DNA of 64,000 bases from Gemmatimonadota bacterium. GTDB taxonomy: Bacteria; Gemmatimonadota; Gemmatimonadetes; Gemmatimonadales; GWC2-71-9. Of the stretch, positions 17,856-26,391 are shown piece after piece. A program made the translations under genes and the position numbers. The notes beneath the pieces were generated by a model. It was not told where the DNA came from. It searched no databases and saw only the letters and a program-made list of their open reading frames with translations. Each line of letters starts with the position of its first letter. The stretch's first letter is position 1. The stretch spans positions 124,001-188,000 of the forward strand of contig JAKLGU010000001.1 of the NCBI GenBank assembly GCA_022710485.1. The letters run 5' to 3'.

Positions 17856-17947
17856 TCGACTGGGCCACCTCCGGCTGTCGGCCGCCCCACATATCTTGTA
17901 TCATTGTCCTCTCGTGTGCCGCCTCGCCCATGGCCTCCATCACGCGC

Positions 17948-18021
<74 letters not shown>

Positions 18022-18046
18022 TGTCTCCCCAACGCCGCTGGATCCC

Positions 18047-19423
18047 ATGCCCGCATTGCCATCCCTCCCCACCCGTGACGAGCTGCGGGCGCTGCTGACG
18101 CTGGCGGTGCCCGTGGTGGTGGTCCAGGTCGGGATGATGATGATGGGGGTGGTGGACACCATCATGGTCGGGCACCTGAACGCGGAGGCGCTCGCCTCCG
18201 TGGCGCTGGGCAACCTCTACTTCTTCGGCGTGGCCATCTTCGGCATGGGCGCCCTCATGGCCCTCGACCCGATCGTGGCGCAGGCCGTGGGCGCCCAGGA
18301 CGAGCCGGCCATTGCGCGCGGGCTGCAACGGGGACTGCTCATCTCGCTGCTGCTCGCCGTCCCGGCGATGCTCCTGATGCTCCCCGTCCGTCCGGTGCTG
18401 GTCTGGCTGCGCCAGCCGGCCGAGGTGATTCCGCTCGCAGAGACGTACGTCTGGCTCGTGCTCCCCGGCGTGCTGCCGTTCCTCGCGTTCGGTGTCCTGC
18501 GCCAGACCCTGCAGGCAATGGGGCGGATGCGGCCGATCGTCCTGACCATCGTCGCCGCGAACCTGCTCAACGTCCTCCTCAACTGGATTCTCATCTTCGG
18601 CCACTTCGGCGCCCCACCGCTCGGCGTCGCCGGCTCTGCCTGGGCCACCACCATCAGCCGCTGGACCATGGTGCTCCTCCTGGGCGGCCTCGGGTGGCCG
18701 ATGCTGCGCCGCCACCTCTCGTCGTTCCGCCCGGAAGTCCTGCACCTCAAGCCGCTGGGCCGGATGCTGCGGCTCGGCTCGCCGATCGGCGTGCAGCTCC
18801 AGCTCGAGTACACCGCATTCGGGCTGACCGGCGTGCTGATCGGCATGCTCGGGGTGGACCAGATGGCCGGGCACCAGGTGGCGCTCAACCTCGCCTCGCT
18901 GACCTACATGGTCCCGCTCGGGGTCTCTGCCGCAGCCGCCGTGCTGGTCGGTCAGGCGGTCGGCCGGGACGATCCGCTGGCTGCGCGGCGCTCCGCACGG
19001 ACGGCACTCATTGTGGGCGCGGGGTTCATGCTCGTGACCGGGACGATGTTCCTCACCATGCCGCGCCTGTTCGCGGGACTGTACACCAACTCGGCGGCGG
19101 TGCTGCTCGTGGCTTCGTCGCTCCTGCCGCTCGCCGGATTGTTCCAGGTGTTCGACGGCATCCAGGTCGTCACCAGCGGCATCCTCAGGGGCCTCGGCGA
19201 CACACGGTCCCCGATGATCATCAACCTTATCGGGTTCTGGGGCGTAGGTATTCCGGCGGGACTCTTCCTCGGCTTCACGGCAGGGATGGGCGCGCAGGGG
19301 CTCTGGTGGGGCCTTGTGCTCGGGCTGGCGGCCGTCGCCGTCATCCTGTTGGTCCGGGTGCGGTACCGGATCCGGACCCGGCTGGGGCGCGTCGTGATCG
19401 ACGACCACGCCCACACAACGTAG
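18047..19423 (+). CDS. MATE-family multidrug/metabolite exporter
   Basis: The 458-residue product has twelve predicted hydrophobic segments in two homologous halves, the MATE layout. Each half starts with a family-like segment: PVVVVQVGMMMMGVVDTIMVGHL in the first and SPIGVQLQLEYTAFGLTGVLIGMLG in the second. GHQVALNLASLTYMVPLGVSAAAAVLVGQAVG and LRGLGDTRSPM are also typical. MATE proteins export cationic drugs or metabolites using Na+ or H+ gradients. Length and topology are normal. It follows tRNA-Arg(UCU) closely. Confidence 0.93.
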   Translation: MPALPSLPTRDELRALLTLAVPVVVVQVGMMMMGVVDTIMVGHLNAEALASVALGNLYFFGVAIFGMGALMALDPIVAQAVGAQDEPAIARGLQRGLLISLLLAVPAMLLMLPVRPVLVWLRQPAEVIPLAETYVWLVLPGVLPFLAFGVLRQTLQAMGRMRPIVLTIVAANLLNVLLNWILIFGHFGAPPLGVAGSAWATTISRWTMVLLLGGLGWPMLRRHLSSFRPEVLHLKPLGRMLRLGSPIGVQLQLEYTAFGLTGVLIGMLGVDQMAGHQVALNLASLTYMVPLGVSAAAAVLVGQAVGRDDPLAARRSARTALIVGAGFMLVTGTMFLTMPRLFAGLYTNSAAVLLVASSLLPLAGLFQVFDGIQVVTSGILRGLGDTRSPMIINLIGFWGVGIPAGLFLGFTAGMGAQGLWWGLVLGLAAVAVILLVRVRYRIRTRLGRVVIDDHAHTT

Positions 19424-19459
19424 GCAACACGCTGTCGCGTATGAGGTTATATTTCAGTG

Positions 19460-20365
19460 ATGCCTGCCAACCGAGCGTTTTCGCTCACGCCACCGCTCAG
19501 ACCGGAACCGCGGTGGCAGGGCATGGCAATTTCGCTGGCCATTTACGGCGCCCTTTTCCTGGCGGGGATGGTGCTCAAACGCGGCCCAGCCGCCGCACCG
19601 GAGCAGACGGCCACCGCTGAAGAGATCCAGGCCGCGCGCGAGCAGCTCGACAAGCGACAGGTCCGGATGGTGTATCTCCCTCCTGCAGCACAGCCACGCC
19701 AACAACCGGCTACCCCTCCGGTCAGGCTCCCCCCGCCCAAGTCGGGTGGCCCAACCAAGACGCCGGAGCCCGACGCCGACCCGATTCGCGCCATCCGCTC
19801 GCCGGTCGCCGACCCGGGAGGCGACACCCGCACGCTGGGCGATGGGGCCGAGGCGAGTCAGCCGAAGATTTCCCCCCCACGGCCGATGCCCCTCGCCCTG
19901 AACCCCGGGCCCTCGGCGCCATCGCCCGCGGAACCAGCTCCCTCCGCAGCCCCTGCCTCGTCCGGCCGGCCCGGCGGCATCCAGCTCGGGCCGCGCCTCG
20001 GGCTCGCGCCCCGGGACCCGCGGCCGTGGACGCAGTCGATGCCCGAGGCAGGGGATTCGTGCCCGACTGTCATGCCCGACTCGACCAAGCCCGGCGAGCC
20101 CCGCATGGGATCGGCCACGGGACGGGTCCTCGCGGTGCAGGGCGGCGCGCCGATGCCGAACGCCCACCTCCAGATCGTCGGCACCTCGTTCGTGACCTTC
20201 ACCGACAACAACGGCGAGTACATCCTGACGTTCGACGCTTCGCTCCTCGATCAGTGCCGAACACAGTACGTGCGGGTCAGCGCGCCGGGCTACGAGCCTC
20301 GCCTCCTTGTCCTCGTCATCGGCCGCAACGTCCGCAGCGACGACGTCGCGCTCCGCCGACACTAG
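19460..20365 (+). CDS. Membrane-anchored proline-rich protein with a carboxypeptidase-regulatory-like domain
   Basis: The product has one N-terminal transmembrane helix (about residues 23-40) and then a long proline/alanine-rich linker reminiscent of TonB-type periplasm-spanning segments. The C-terminal 90 residues contain ATGRVLAVQGGAPMPNAHLQIVGTSFVTFTDNNGEYILTF, a carboxypeptidase-regulatory-like beta-sandwich repeat. It may span the periplasm and bind an outer-envelope partner. A TATATT hexamer ends 6 bp before ATG 19460, so the transcript could be nearly leaderless. The gene is 6 bp upstream of the phosphatase gene. GTG 19457 is an alternative start. Confidence 0.65.
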   Translation: MPANRAFSLTPPLRPEPRWQGMAISLAIYGALFLAGMVLKRGPAAAPEQTATAEEIQAAREQLDKRQVRMVYLPPAAQPRQQPATPPVRLPPPKSGGPTKTPEPDADPIRAIRSPVADPGGDTRTLGDGAEASQPKISPPRPMPLALNPGPSAPSPAEPAPSAAPASSGRPGGIQLGPRLGLAPRDPRPWTQSMPEAGDSCPTVMPDSTKPGEPRMGSATGRVLAVQGGAPMPNAHLQIVGTSFVTFTDNNGEYILTFDASLLDQCRTQYVRVSAPGYEPRLLVLVIGRNVRSDDVALRRH

Positions 20366-20371
20366 CGCGCC

Positions 20372-21034
20372 ATGACGACTCCCCGCTTTCGCACCGTCAT
20401 CTTCGACTGCGACTCCACCCTCAGCGCCATCGAGGGGATCGACGAACTCGCCGTCGGCTGCCGCCGGGAGATAGCCGCCCTCACCGAGGCCGCCATGCGG
20501 GGGGAAGTCCCCCTCGAACAGGTCTACGGGGCGCGCCTCGCCCTGATCCGTCCGGACCGTGCCTCGGTCGACGCGCTGGCGGGCCGGTACATCGCGGCAG
20601 CCGTGGAGGGCGCGCGGGAAACGGTCGGGGCCCTCCGCGAGCACGGGGTCGAAGTCCGGATCCTCTCGGGCGGGCTCCGGCAGGCCATCCTGCCGTTCGC
20701 GGCGTGGCTCGGCCTGGCGGAGTCCGACGTGGCCGCGGTCGATCTCTACTTCCATGATGACGGTGGCTACGCCGGCTACGACGAGTCGTCCCCACTGGGC
20801 CGCTCAGGCGGAAAGCGCCTCGTCGTCGAGTCGTGGCGGCCGGGGCTGCCCGGGCCCGTCCTCCTGGTGGGCGATGGAGTCACCGACCTCGAGGCACGTC
20901 CCGCAGTGGACCGGTTCGTGGCTTACGCCGGGGTGACGGACCGGCCCGCGGTCACCTCCGCCGCCGATGCGGTCATCCGGAACGCGTCCCTGCTCCCGGT
21001 CCTGCGCGAAGTTCTTCACGCGGACAGGGGCTGA
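20372..21034 (+). CDS. serB: HAD-family phosphoserine phosphatase-like protein
   Basis: The 220-residue protein has the HAD motif I FDCDSTLSAIEGIDELA (nucleophile and acid aspartates), a conserved arginine region, motif II SGG and motif III/IV GDGVTDLEA. The sequence DCDSTL and the four-helix cap are those of phosphoserine phosphatase, which makes L-serine from O-phosphoserine. The two next genes are an aminotransferase and serA, giving all three steps of the phosphorylated serine pathway together. A related sugar-phosphate phosphatase is less likely in this context. Confidence 0.85.
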   Translation: MTTPRFRTVIFDCDSTLSAIEGIDELAVGCRREIAALTEAAMRGEVPLEQVYGARLALIRPDRASVDALAGRYIAAAVEGARETVGALREHGVEVRILSGGLRQAILPFAAWLGLAESDVAAVDLYFHDDGGYAGYDESSPLGRSGGKRLVVESWRPGLPGPVLLVGDGVTDLEARPAVDRFVAYAGVTDRPAVTSAADAVIRNASLLPVLREVLHADRG

Positions 21035-21100
21035 ATCTTCAGGATCCCGCCGCCTATCTTTCGCCCTCTGCGCCAACCGCCCCCACTCGAGAGCGTCACC

Positions 21101-22189
21101 ATGGCACCGTTCGGCAACTTCTTCCTTCCTGGCCCCACCGAAGTGACCGAGGATGTGCTCGCCGCCCAGACCCACCCCATGATCGGACACCGGGGGAAGG
21201 GAATGGAAGAGCTCCTGGCGAAGATCCAGCCGTCGCTCCAGCGCGTCTTCCGGACGACCAGGCCGGTCTACATCTCTTCTTCATCGGCCACGGGGTTGAT
21301 GGAGGGCTCCCTCCGGAATGGCGCTCGCCGTCGAGTCCTCTCGCTCGTCAACGGCGCGTTCAGCGACCGCTTCCACAAGATCGCGCTCGCCTGCGGGCTG
21401 GAGGCCGACGCGCTCGAGGCGGAATGGGGAGGCATCCACACGCCGGAGCGCGTCGCCGAGGCACTGAAGGGCGGCCAGTACGACGCCGTGACGGTGGCGC
21501 ACTCCGAGACCTCCACCGGCGCGCTCAATCCCATCGCCGAACTGGCCAGGGTGACCCACGCCGCGGGCGACGTCGTCCTGCTGGTGGACAGCGTGACAGG
21601 GGTGGCGGGCGTCCCCGTGGAAAGCGACGCCTGGGCGCTCGACTTCGTGCTCACCGGCTCCCAGAAGGCGCTGGCCCTGCCGCCGGGCCTCGCCTTCGGC
21701 GTGGCGCAGCCGAACATCCTGGAGCGGGCCCGCGCCCAGAAGGGCCGCGGCATCTACTTCGACTTCCTGGAGTTCGAGAAGTTCACGCTACAGAACCAGA
21801 CGCCGAACACGCCGGCCGTCTCGCTGCTCTTCGCCCTGGCCAAGCAGCTCGAACGCATCGACGCCGAGACCCTGCCGGTCCGCTGGGCGCGCCACGAGGC
21901 GATGGCCAGGCGCACCTGGGCGTGGGCCGACGAGATGACGGCGCGGGGCGTGCCGGTTCGCGTCCTGGCGCCGGAGGGGTACCGCTCCTGGACCGTGACC
22001 TGTCTGACCGTGCCGCCGGGGAAGAAGGGGAGCGAGGTCAACGCCGCCATGAAGGCGAAGGGGATCGTGATCTCGGCGGGGTACGGGAAGCTGAAGGACT
22101 CCACCATACGCATCGGGCACATGGGCGAGCACACGGTGGCGGAGCTCGACCGCGTCCTCGCCGCGCTGGAAGAGGTGCTCACGTCATGA
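21101..22189 (+). CDS. Class V aminotransferase (SerC/AGXT type)
   Basis: This PLP enzyme of 362 residues starts FFLPGPTEVTEDVLAAQ, a hallmark of the alanine-glyoxylate / serine-pyruvate aminotransferase branch. VAHSETSTGALNPI, LLVDSVTGVAGVPV and TGSQKALALPPGLAF follow, the lysine in SQKAL being the PLP-binding residue. Between a phosphoserine phosphatase and serA, its likely job is making phosphoserine from 3-phosphohydroxypyruvate, replacing classical SerC. This is inferred from neighbours; the fold alone does not fix the substrate. The stop overlaps the serA start (ATGA). Confidence 0.85.
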   Translation: MAPFGNFFLPGPTEVTEDVLAAQTHPMIGHRGKGMEELLAKIQPSLQRVFRTTRPVYISSSSATGLMEGSLRNGARRRVLSLVNGAFSDRFHKIALACGLEADALEAEWGGIHTPERVAEALKGGQYDAVTVAHSETSTGALNPIAELARVTHAAGDVVLLVDSVTGVAGVPVESDAWALDFVLTGSQKALALPPGLAFGVAQPNILERARAQKGRGIYFDFLEFEKFTLQNQTPNTPAVSLLFALAKQLERIDAETLPVRWARHEAMARRTWAWADEMTARGVPVRVLAPEGYRSWTVTCLTVPPGKKGSEVNAAMKAKGIVISAGYGKLKDSTIRIGHMGEHTVAELDRVLAALEEVLTS

Positions 22190-23784
22190 CTGCGACCTAC
22201 CGCGTGCTGATCGCCGACAAGATCGCGGCCGACGGGCTGGCCCCGCTGCGCGAGGACCCGCGCTTCGAGCTGATCACGAAGCCTGGCCTGAGCCTGGCCG
22301 ACCTGACCCAGGCGCTCACCGAGGTGGACGCCGTCATCGTCCGGAGCGCCGCCAAGGTGCCCCGGGAGGCGATGTCCGCCACCACGCGCCTCAAGGTCAT
22401 CGGGCGCGCCGGCGTCGGCGTCGACACGATCGACGTGGACGCCGCGACCGAGAAGGGCATCGCGGTGCTCAACGCGCCGGCCGGGAACACGATCTCCGCC
22501 GCCGAGCTCACCATGGCGCTGATGCTCTCCCTGGCGCGGCGCGTCGCCGCCGCCGACCGCTCCATGAAGGCGGGGGCCTGGGACCGCGCCAAGCTGGGCG
22601 GCAGCGAACTGTACGGCAAGACGCTCGGCCTGGTGGGGGCCGGCCGGATCGGCGGCGAGGTGGCCACCCGTGCCCGCGCCTTCGGCATGCGCGTGGTGAT
22701 CCACGACCCGTACCTGCATCCCGATCGCGCCAAGTCGCTGGGCGCCGAGCTCGGCACGCTCGACCAGGTCCTGGCCGAGGCCGACGTCCTCTCGGTGCAC
22801 GTGCCGCTCACCGACGGCACCACCGGCCTCATCGGCGCGGCGCAGCTCGCCCGGCTCAAGAAATCGGCCTTCGTGCTCAACGTGGCGCGCGGGGAGATCA
22901 TCGACGAGGCGGCGCTGATCGAGGCGCTCCGCGCCGGATCCATCGCGGGCGCGGGCCTCGACGTCTACAACGTCGAGCCGCTGCCGGCCGACCATCCCTT
23001 CCGCACGCTGGAAAACGCGGTGCTCACGCCGCACCTGGGCGCCTCCACCGAAGAGGCCCAGCAGAACGTCGCCCTCGAAATCTCGGCGGCGGTGCGCGCG
23101 GCGCTCCTCGAGGGAGACCTGAGCCGCGCGGTCAACGCCCCCGGCGTAGGCGGGGAGCGGATGCGCCGGCTGAAGCCGCTGCTCGACCTGGCCGAGCGGC
23201 TGGGGCGCATCGGCGCCGCGCTGGCCGGCGCGCGCCTCAAGACCGTCCAGGTGCGGTACGCCGGGCGTGAAGAGGACGGGCTCGGGCCGATCGCCGCCGC
23301 TGCCCTGATCGGGGTGCTCTCGGAGGTGGTGGGCCAGCGCGCCGTCAACGTCGTCAACGCCATGCACCTGGCCACGGGGCGGGGCATCGCCGTCGAGCGC
23401 ACCCGCCTGACGCCGCGGGACGACTACGCCGAGTACCTCGAGGTTCGGCTGACGGGCGAGGAGGAGAGCATCCGGGTGGGAGGCGCGGTGCTGGAAGGGG
23501 CGCACCCTCGCGTGGTGCGAATCGGCGACTACCACGTGGACATCCTCCCCCGCGGCGACCTGGTCCTGCTCCGGAACCGCGACGTGCCGGGCGTCATCGG
23601 GCGTGTCGGCACCGCGCTCGCGGCCGCCGGGATCAACATTGGCCAGTACAACGTCGCGCGGCTCGAGGCCGGCGGTCAGGCGCTGGCCGCCATCGGCGTG
23701 GATGCCCGGCTGAGCCCGGAGCATATGGAAACGTTGCGGGCGTTGCCCGAAGTCACCGCCGTCCGGCAGGTGGAGCTCGACTAG
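22186..23784 (+). CDS. serA: D-3-phosphoglycerate dehydrogenase
   Basis: The 532-residue protein is the long, type 1 form. It has a D-2-hydroxyacid dehydrogenase domain (GRAGVGVDTIDVDAATEKGI, the NAD site GLVGAGRIGGEVATRARAFG, NVARGEIIDE, GLDVYNVEP, LTPHLGASTEEAQ). An intervening ASB domain and a C-terminal ACT domain follow (LVLLRNRDVPGVIGRVGTALAAAGINIGQYNVAR). It oxidises 3-phosphoglycerate to 3-phosphohydroxypyruvate, the first step of serine synthesis. The ACT domain suggests feedback control by serine. ATG 22186 overlaps the aminotransferase stop. Confidence 0.97.
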   Translation: MTATYRVLIADKIAADGLAPLREDPRFELITKPGLSLADLTQALTEVDAVIVRSAAKVPREAMSATTRLKVIGRAGVGVDTIDVDAATEKGIAVLNAPAGNTISAAELTMALMLSLARRVAAADRSMKAGAWDRAKLGGSELYGKTLGLVGAGRIGGEVATRARAFGMRVVIHDPYLHPDRAKSLGAELGTLDQVLAEADVLSVHVPLTDGTTGLIGAAQLARLKKSAFVLNVARGEIIDEAALIEALRAGSIAGAGLDVYNVEPLPADHPFRTLENAVLTPHLGASTEEAQQNVALEISAAVRAALLEGDLSRAVNAPGVGGERMRRLKPLLDLAERLGRIGAALAGARLKTVQVRYAGREEDGLGPIAAAALIGVLSEVVGQRAVNVVNAMHLATGRGIAVERTRLTPRDDYAEYLEVRLTGEEESIRVGGAVLEGAHPRVVRIGDYHVDILPRGDLVLLRNRDVPGVIGRVGTALAAAGINIGQYNVARLEAGGQALAAIGVDARLSPEHMETLRALPEVTAVRQVELD

Positions 23785-23863
23785 GGACGCCCTTGCGGCA
23801 ATGGGCTCCGGCTGGGACATTTCCGAAGCACCAACGTCCCCTCCTGTCCAGTCCGGAGCATCC

Positions 23864-25381
23864 TTGCCGCGAGTTCTGCATCTGCTGGTCCTGGCCTTGG
23901 CCGCTGCGATCCCGGCCCAGGCTCAAGAGCCACGACTCGGCACTATCGATTTCCCCACCTCAGCCGCGCCGGCCGCCCAGGCCGCGTTTGTCCGCGGCGT
24001 ACTTTACCTCCACAGCTTCGAGTATGCATCGGCCGCCGCGGCGTTCCAGGAGGCCCAGCGGCTCGAGCCGGGCTTTGCCCTTGCGTACTGGGGCGAGGCG
24101 ATGACCCTCAACCACCCGGTCTGGAACGAGCAGAACCGGGCCGGCGCCCAGGCCGTCCTTGGCCGGCTGGCCCCCACACCGGAGGCGCGGCAGGCCCGCG
24201 CCACCACCGACCGCGAACGCCGCTTCCTCGCCGCCGTGGAGCAGCTCTACGGCGACTCCGGCTCCAAGCCACGGCGGGACACGCTCTACGCCCGCTCGAT
24301 GGAGGCGCTCGCGGCGGCCTATCCCCACGACGCCGAGACCCAGGCATTCTATGCCCTCGCGCTGCTCGGCCTCAGCCAGGGGAACCGGGTCGTGCCGACC
24401 TACATGCGTGCGGGGGCCATTTCGCTCGCACTCATGCAGCAGTATCCCGACCACCCGGGGGCCGCGCACTACACCATCCACTCCTTCGACGACCCGGACC
24501 ACGCCATCATCGGTCTGCCGGCCGCGCGCGCCTACTCGCAGATCGCGCCCGCCGCGCCGCACGCGCAGCACATGACGACCCACATCTTCCTGGCGCTGGG
24601 GATGTGGAACGAGGTGGTGAGCCAGAACGTGATCGCGGCCGGCCCGAACCCGGCCGCCTGGCGGCCCGGGCATTACACCGAATGGCTGCACTACGGGCTG
24701 CTGCAGCTCGGGCGCTTCGCGGACGCCGATTCCCTCTACCGGCGCACGCTCGGGAACATCGGGACGACCCCCAGCGCAGGGCGGACCAGTTCGGCGCTCA
24801 TGATGCACGCGGCGCAGGTCATCAACGCGGAGGAGTGGTCCGGCCCCCTGATCGCGCTTCGGCCCGCGTCGGTGAACGGGTCCCGCGGGGCCCGTGCGGC
24901 CGACGCGTTCGCGATCGGGTACGCCGCGCTCCAGCGGGGCGATCAGGCCGCCGCCGCCGCGGAGGGGGCGCGACTCCGTGCCATCGTCGCCGAAACGGGC
25001 GCGCCCGGGGACGAAACGCAATCCGGCACGGTGCACGCACTCGACATCGCCCTGGCCGCGGCGTCGGCGTTCCACGACGGCCAGGTCGAAACGGCGCTCC
25101 GCCTCATCCGCGAGGCCGCCGCCAGCGAGGACGCGCTGGCGGTGGAATTCGGGCCGCCGACCGTGGTCAAGCCGACGAACGAATTGCTCGGTGAGATGCT
25201 GCTGGCCATGGGGCGGCCCGCAGAAGCCCAGGAGGCCTTCACGCAGGCCCTCGCCCAGTACCCGCAGCGGCTTCTCTCGCTGCGCGGCCTCGCCACCGCG
25301 GCGCGCGCGGCGGGGGATGTGGAGGTCGCGGTGAGGGCGGAAGGCCAGTTGCCCCCAGGCACGCGGCAGGGCGGGGAATGA
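23864..25381 (+). CDS. Secreted TPR-repeat protein
   Basis: TTG 23864 has GGAG 5 nt upstream and directly opens a signal peptide (PRVLHLLVLALAAAIPAQAQ); ATG 23801 would add 21 non-signal residues. The mature 485 residues contain repeated helix pairs, such as YASAAAAFQEAQRLEPGFALAYWGEAM, MEALAAAYPHDAETQAFYALALL and GRPAEAQEAFTQALAQYP. HYTIHSFDDPDHAIIGLPAARAYSQIAPAAPHAQHMTTH is rich in histidine and conserved-looking, so metal or ligand binding is possible. The last codons overlap the kinase start by 4 bp. With the kinase and multicopper oxidase it forms a three-gene operon. Confidence 0.8.
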   Translation: MPRVLHLLVLALAAAIPAQAQEPRLGTIDFPTSAAPAAQAAFVRGVLYLHSFEYASAAAAFQEAQRLEPGFALAYWGEAMTLNHPVWNEQNRAGAQAVLGRLAPTPEARQARATTDRERRFLAAVEQLYGDSGSKPRRDTLYARSMEALAAAYPHDAETQAFYALALLGLSQGNRVVPTYMRAGAISLALMQQYPDHPGAAHYTIHSFDDPDHAIIGLPAARAYSQIAPAAPHAQHMTTHIFLALGMWNEVVSQNVIAAGPNPAAWRPGHYTEWLHYGLLQLGRFADADSLYRRTLGNIGTTPSAGRTSSALMMHAAQVINAEEWSGPLIALRPASVNGSRGARAADAFAIGYAALQRGDQAAAAAEGARLRAIVAETGAPGDETQSGTVHALDIALAAASAFHDGQVETALRLIREAAASEDALAVEFGPPTVVKPTNELLGEMLLAMGRPAEAQEAFTQALAQYPQRLLSLRGLATAARAAGDVEVAVRAEGQLPPGTRQGGE

Positions 25382-26391
25382 GAGCCGACCTCCCGGCCCG
25401 GCTGTCGGCCGCGCTCGGCGACCGCTACCGACTCGAGATGCGGGTGGACGGCCAGCCCGCGCTCATCGGCGAGGGCGGCATGGCCACGGTGTTCCTGGCC
25501 GAGGATCCGCGCCACGATCGCTGGGTGGCCGTCAAGGTGTTGAAACCCGACGTGGCCACCGCCATCGGCGCCGAGCGCTTCCTGAGAGAAATCCACATCG
25601 CCGCGCAGCTCCATCATCCGCACATCCTCGGGCTGATCGACTCCGGACAGGCCGACGGCCTGCTGTATTACGTCATGCCCTACGTCTCCGGCGAGACCCT
25701 CCGCGAGCGGATCGAGCGGGAGGGCGCGCTGCCGATTCCCGACGCCGTGCGCCTGATTCGCGAGGTGGCCGACGCCCTGGCCCGCGCCCACAAGGCCGGT
25801 GTCATCCACCGGGACATCAAGCCGGAAAACGTCCTCATCGAGGAGCGGCACGCGCTCGTGGCCGACTTCGGGGTGGCCAAGGCGCTGAGCGAGGCCACCG
25901 ACTCGGTACTGGCCGGCCGGTCCACGGCCGGCTTCACCATCGGCACGCCGGCCTACATGGCGCCGGAACAGGCGGCGGGCGACCCGAAGATCGATCACCG
26001 GGCGGACATCTATGCGCTCGGCATCGTGGCCTACGAGATGTTGACGGGCGACGTGCCCTTCAACGCGCCGACGCCGCAGGGAATGCTCGCGGCCCAGGTG
26101 TCGGTGGAACCCGCCCTGCTGCGCACCAGGCGCCTGGATGTGCCGCCCATGCTCGAGGCGCTGGTGATGAAGTGCCTCATCAAGGACCCGGCGCAGCGCT
26201 ATCAGCGCGCGGACGAGGTCCTGGTCGCCATCGAGGCGATGGGCACGCCGAGCCTGCCGGGGTTCGGCGGCACGGCCCCGCCGGCGCCCGCCTCCTGGTA
26301 TGCCAGGTTGCCTCACGGCGCCCGAGTCGGGCTGATCCTCGGGGCGATCGTCCTGGCCGCGCTCCTCCTCCTGGCGGTGTTCGGGCGATGA
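25378..26391 (+). CDS. Short membrane Ser/Thr protein kinase
   Basis: The 337-residue protein is a complete Hanks-type kinase: IGEGGMATVFLAED glycine loop, VAVKVL lysine, IHRDIKPENVL catalytic loop, DFGVAKAL, GTPAYMAPEQ and DHRADIYALG. One transmembrane helix at the extreme C-terminus (about 314-334) leaves almost nothing outside the cell. Unlike most bacterial receptor kinases, it has no sensor domain of its own; the secreted TPR protein upstream could serve that purpose. ATGA overlaps tie it to both neighbours. Confidence 0.9.
   Translation: MRADLPARLSAALGDRYRLEMRVDGQPALIGEGGMATVFLAEDPRHDRWVAVKVLKPDVATAIGAERFLREIHIAAQLHHPHILGLIDSGQADGLLYYVMPYVSGETLRERIEREGALPIPDAVRLIREVADALARAHKAGVIHRDIKPENVLIEERHALVADFGVAKALSEATDSVLAGRSTAGFTIGTPAYMAPEQAAGDPKIDHRADIYALGIVAYEMLTGDVPFNAPTPQGMLAAQVSVEPALLRTRRLDVPPMLEALVMKCLIKDPAQRYQRADEVLVAIEAMGTPSLPGFGGTAPPAPASWYARLPHGARVGLILGAIVLAALLLLAVFGR

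Noticed and set aside
20833-22185. Upstream extension of serA by some 450 residues
   Set aside because: The extra part is arginine/glycine-rich shadow of the phosphatase and aminotransferase genes; the true start is ATG 22186 with an ATGA overlap.
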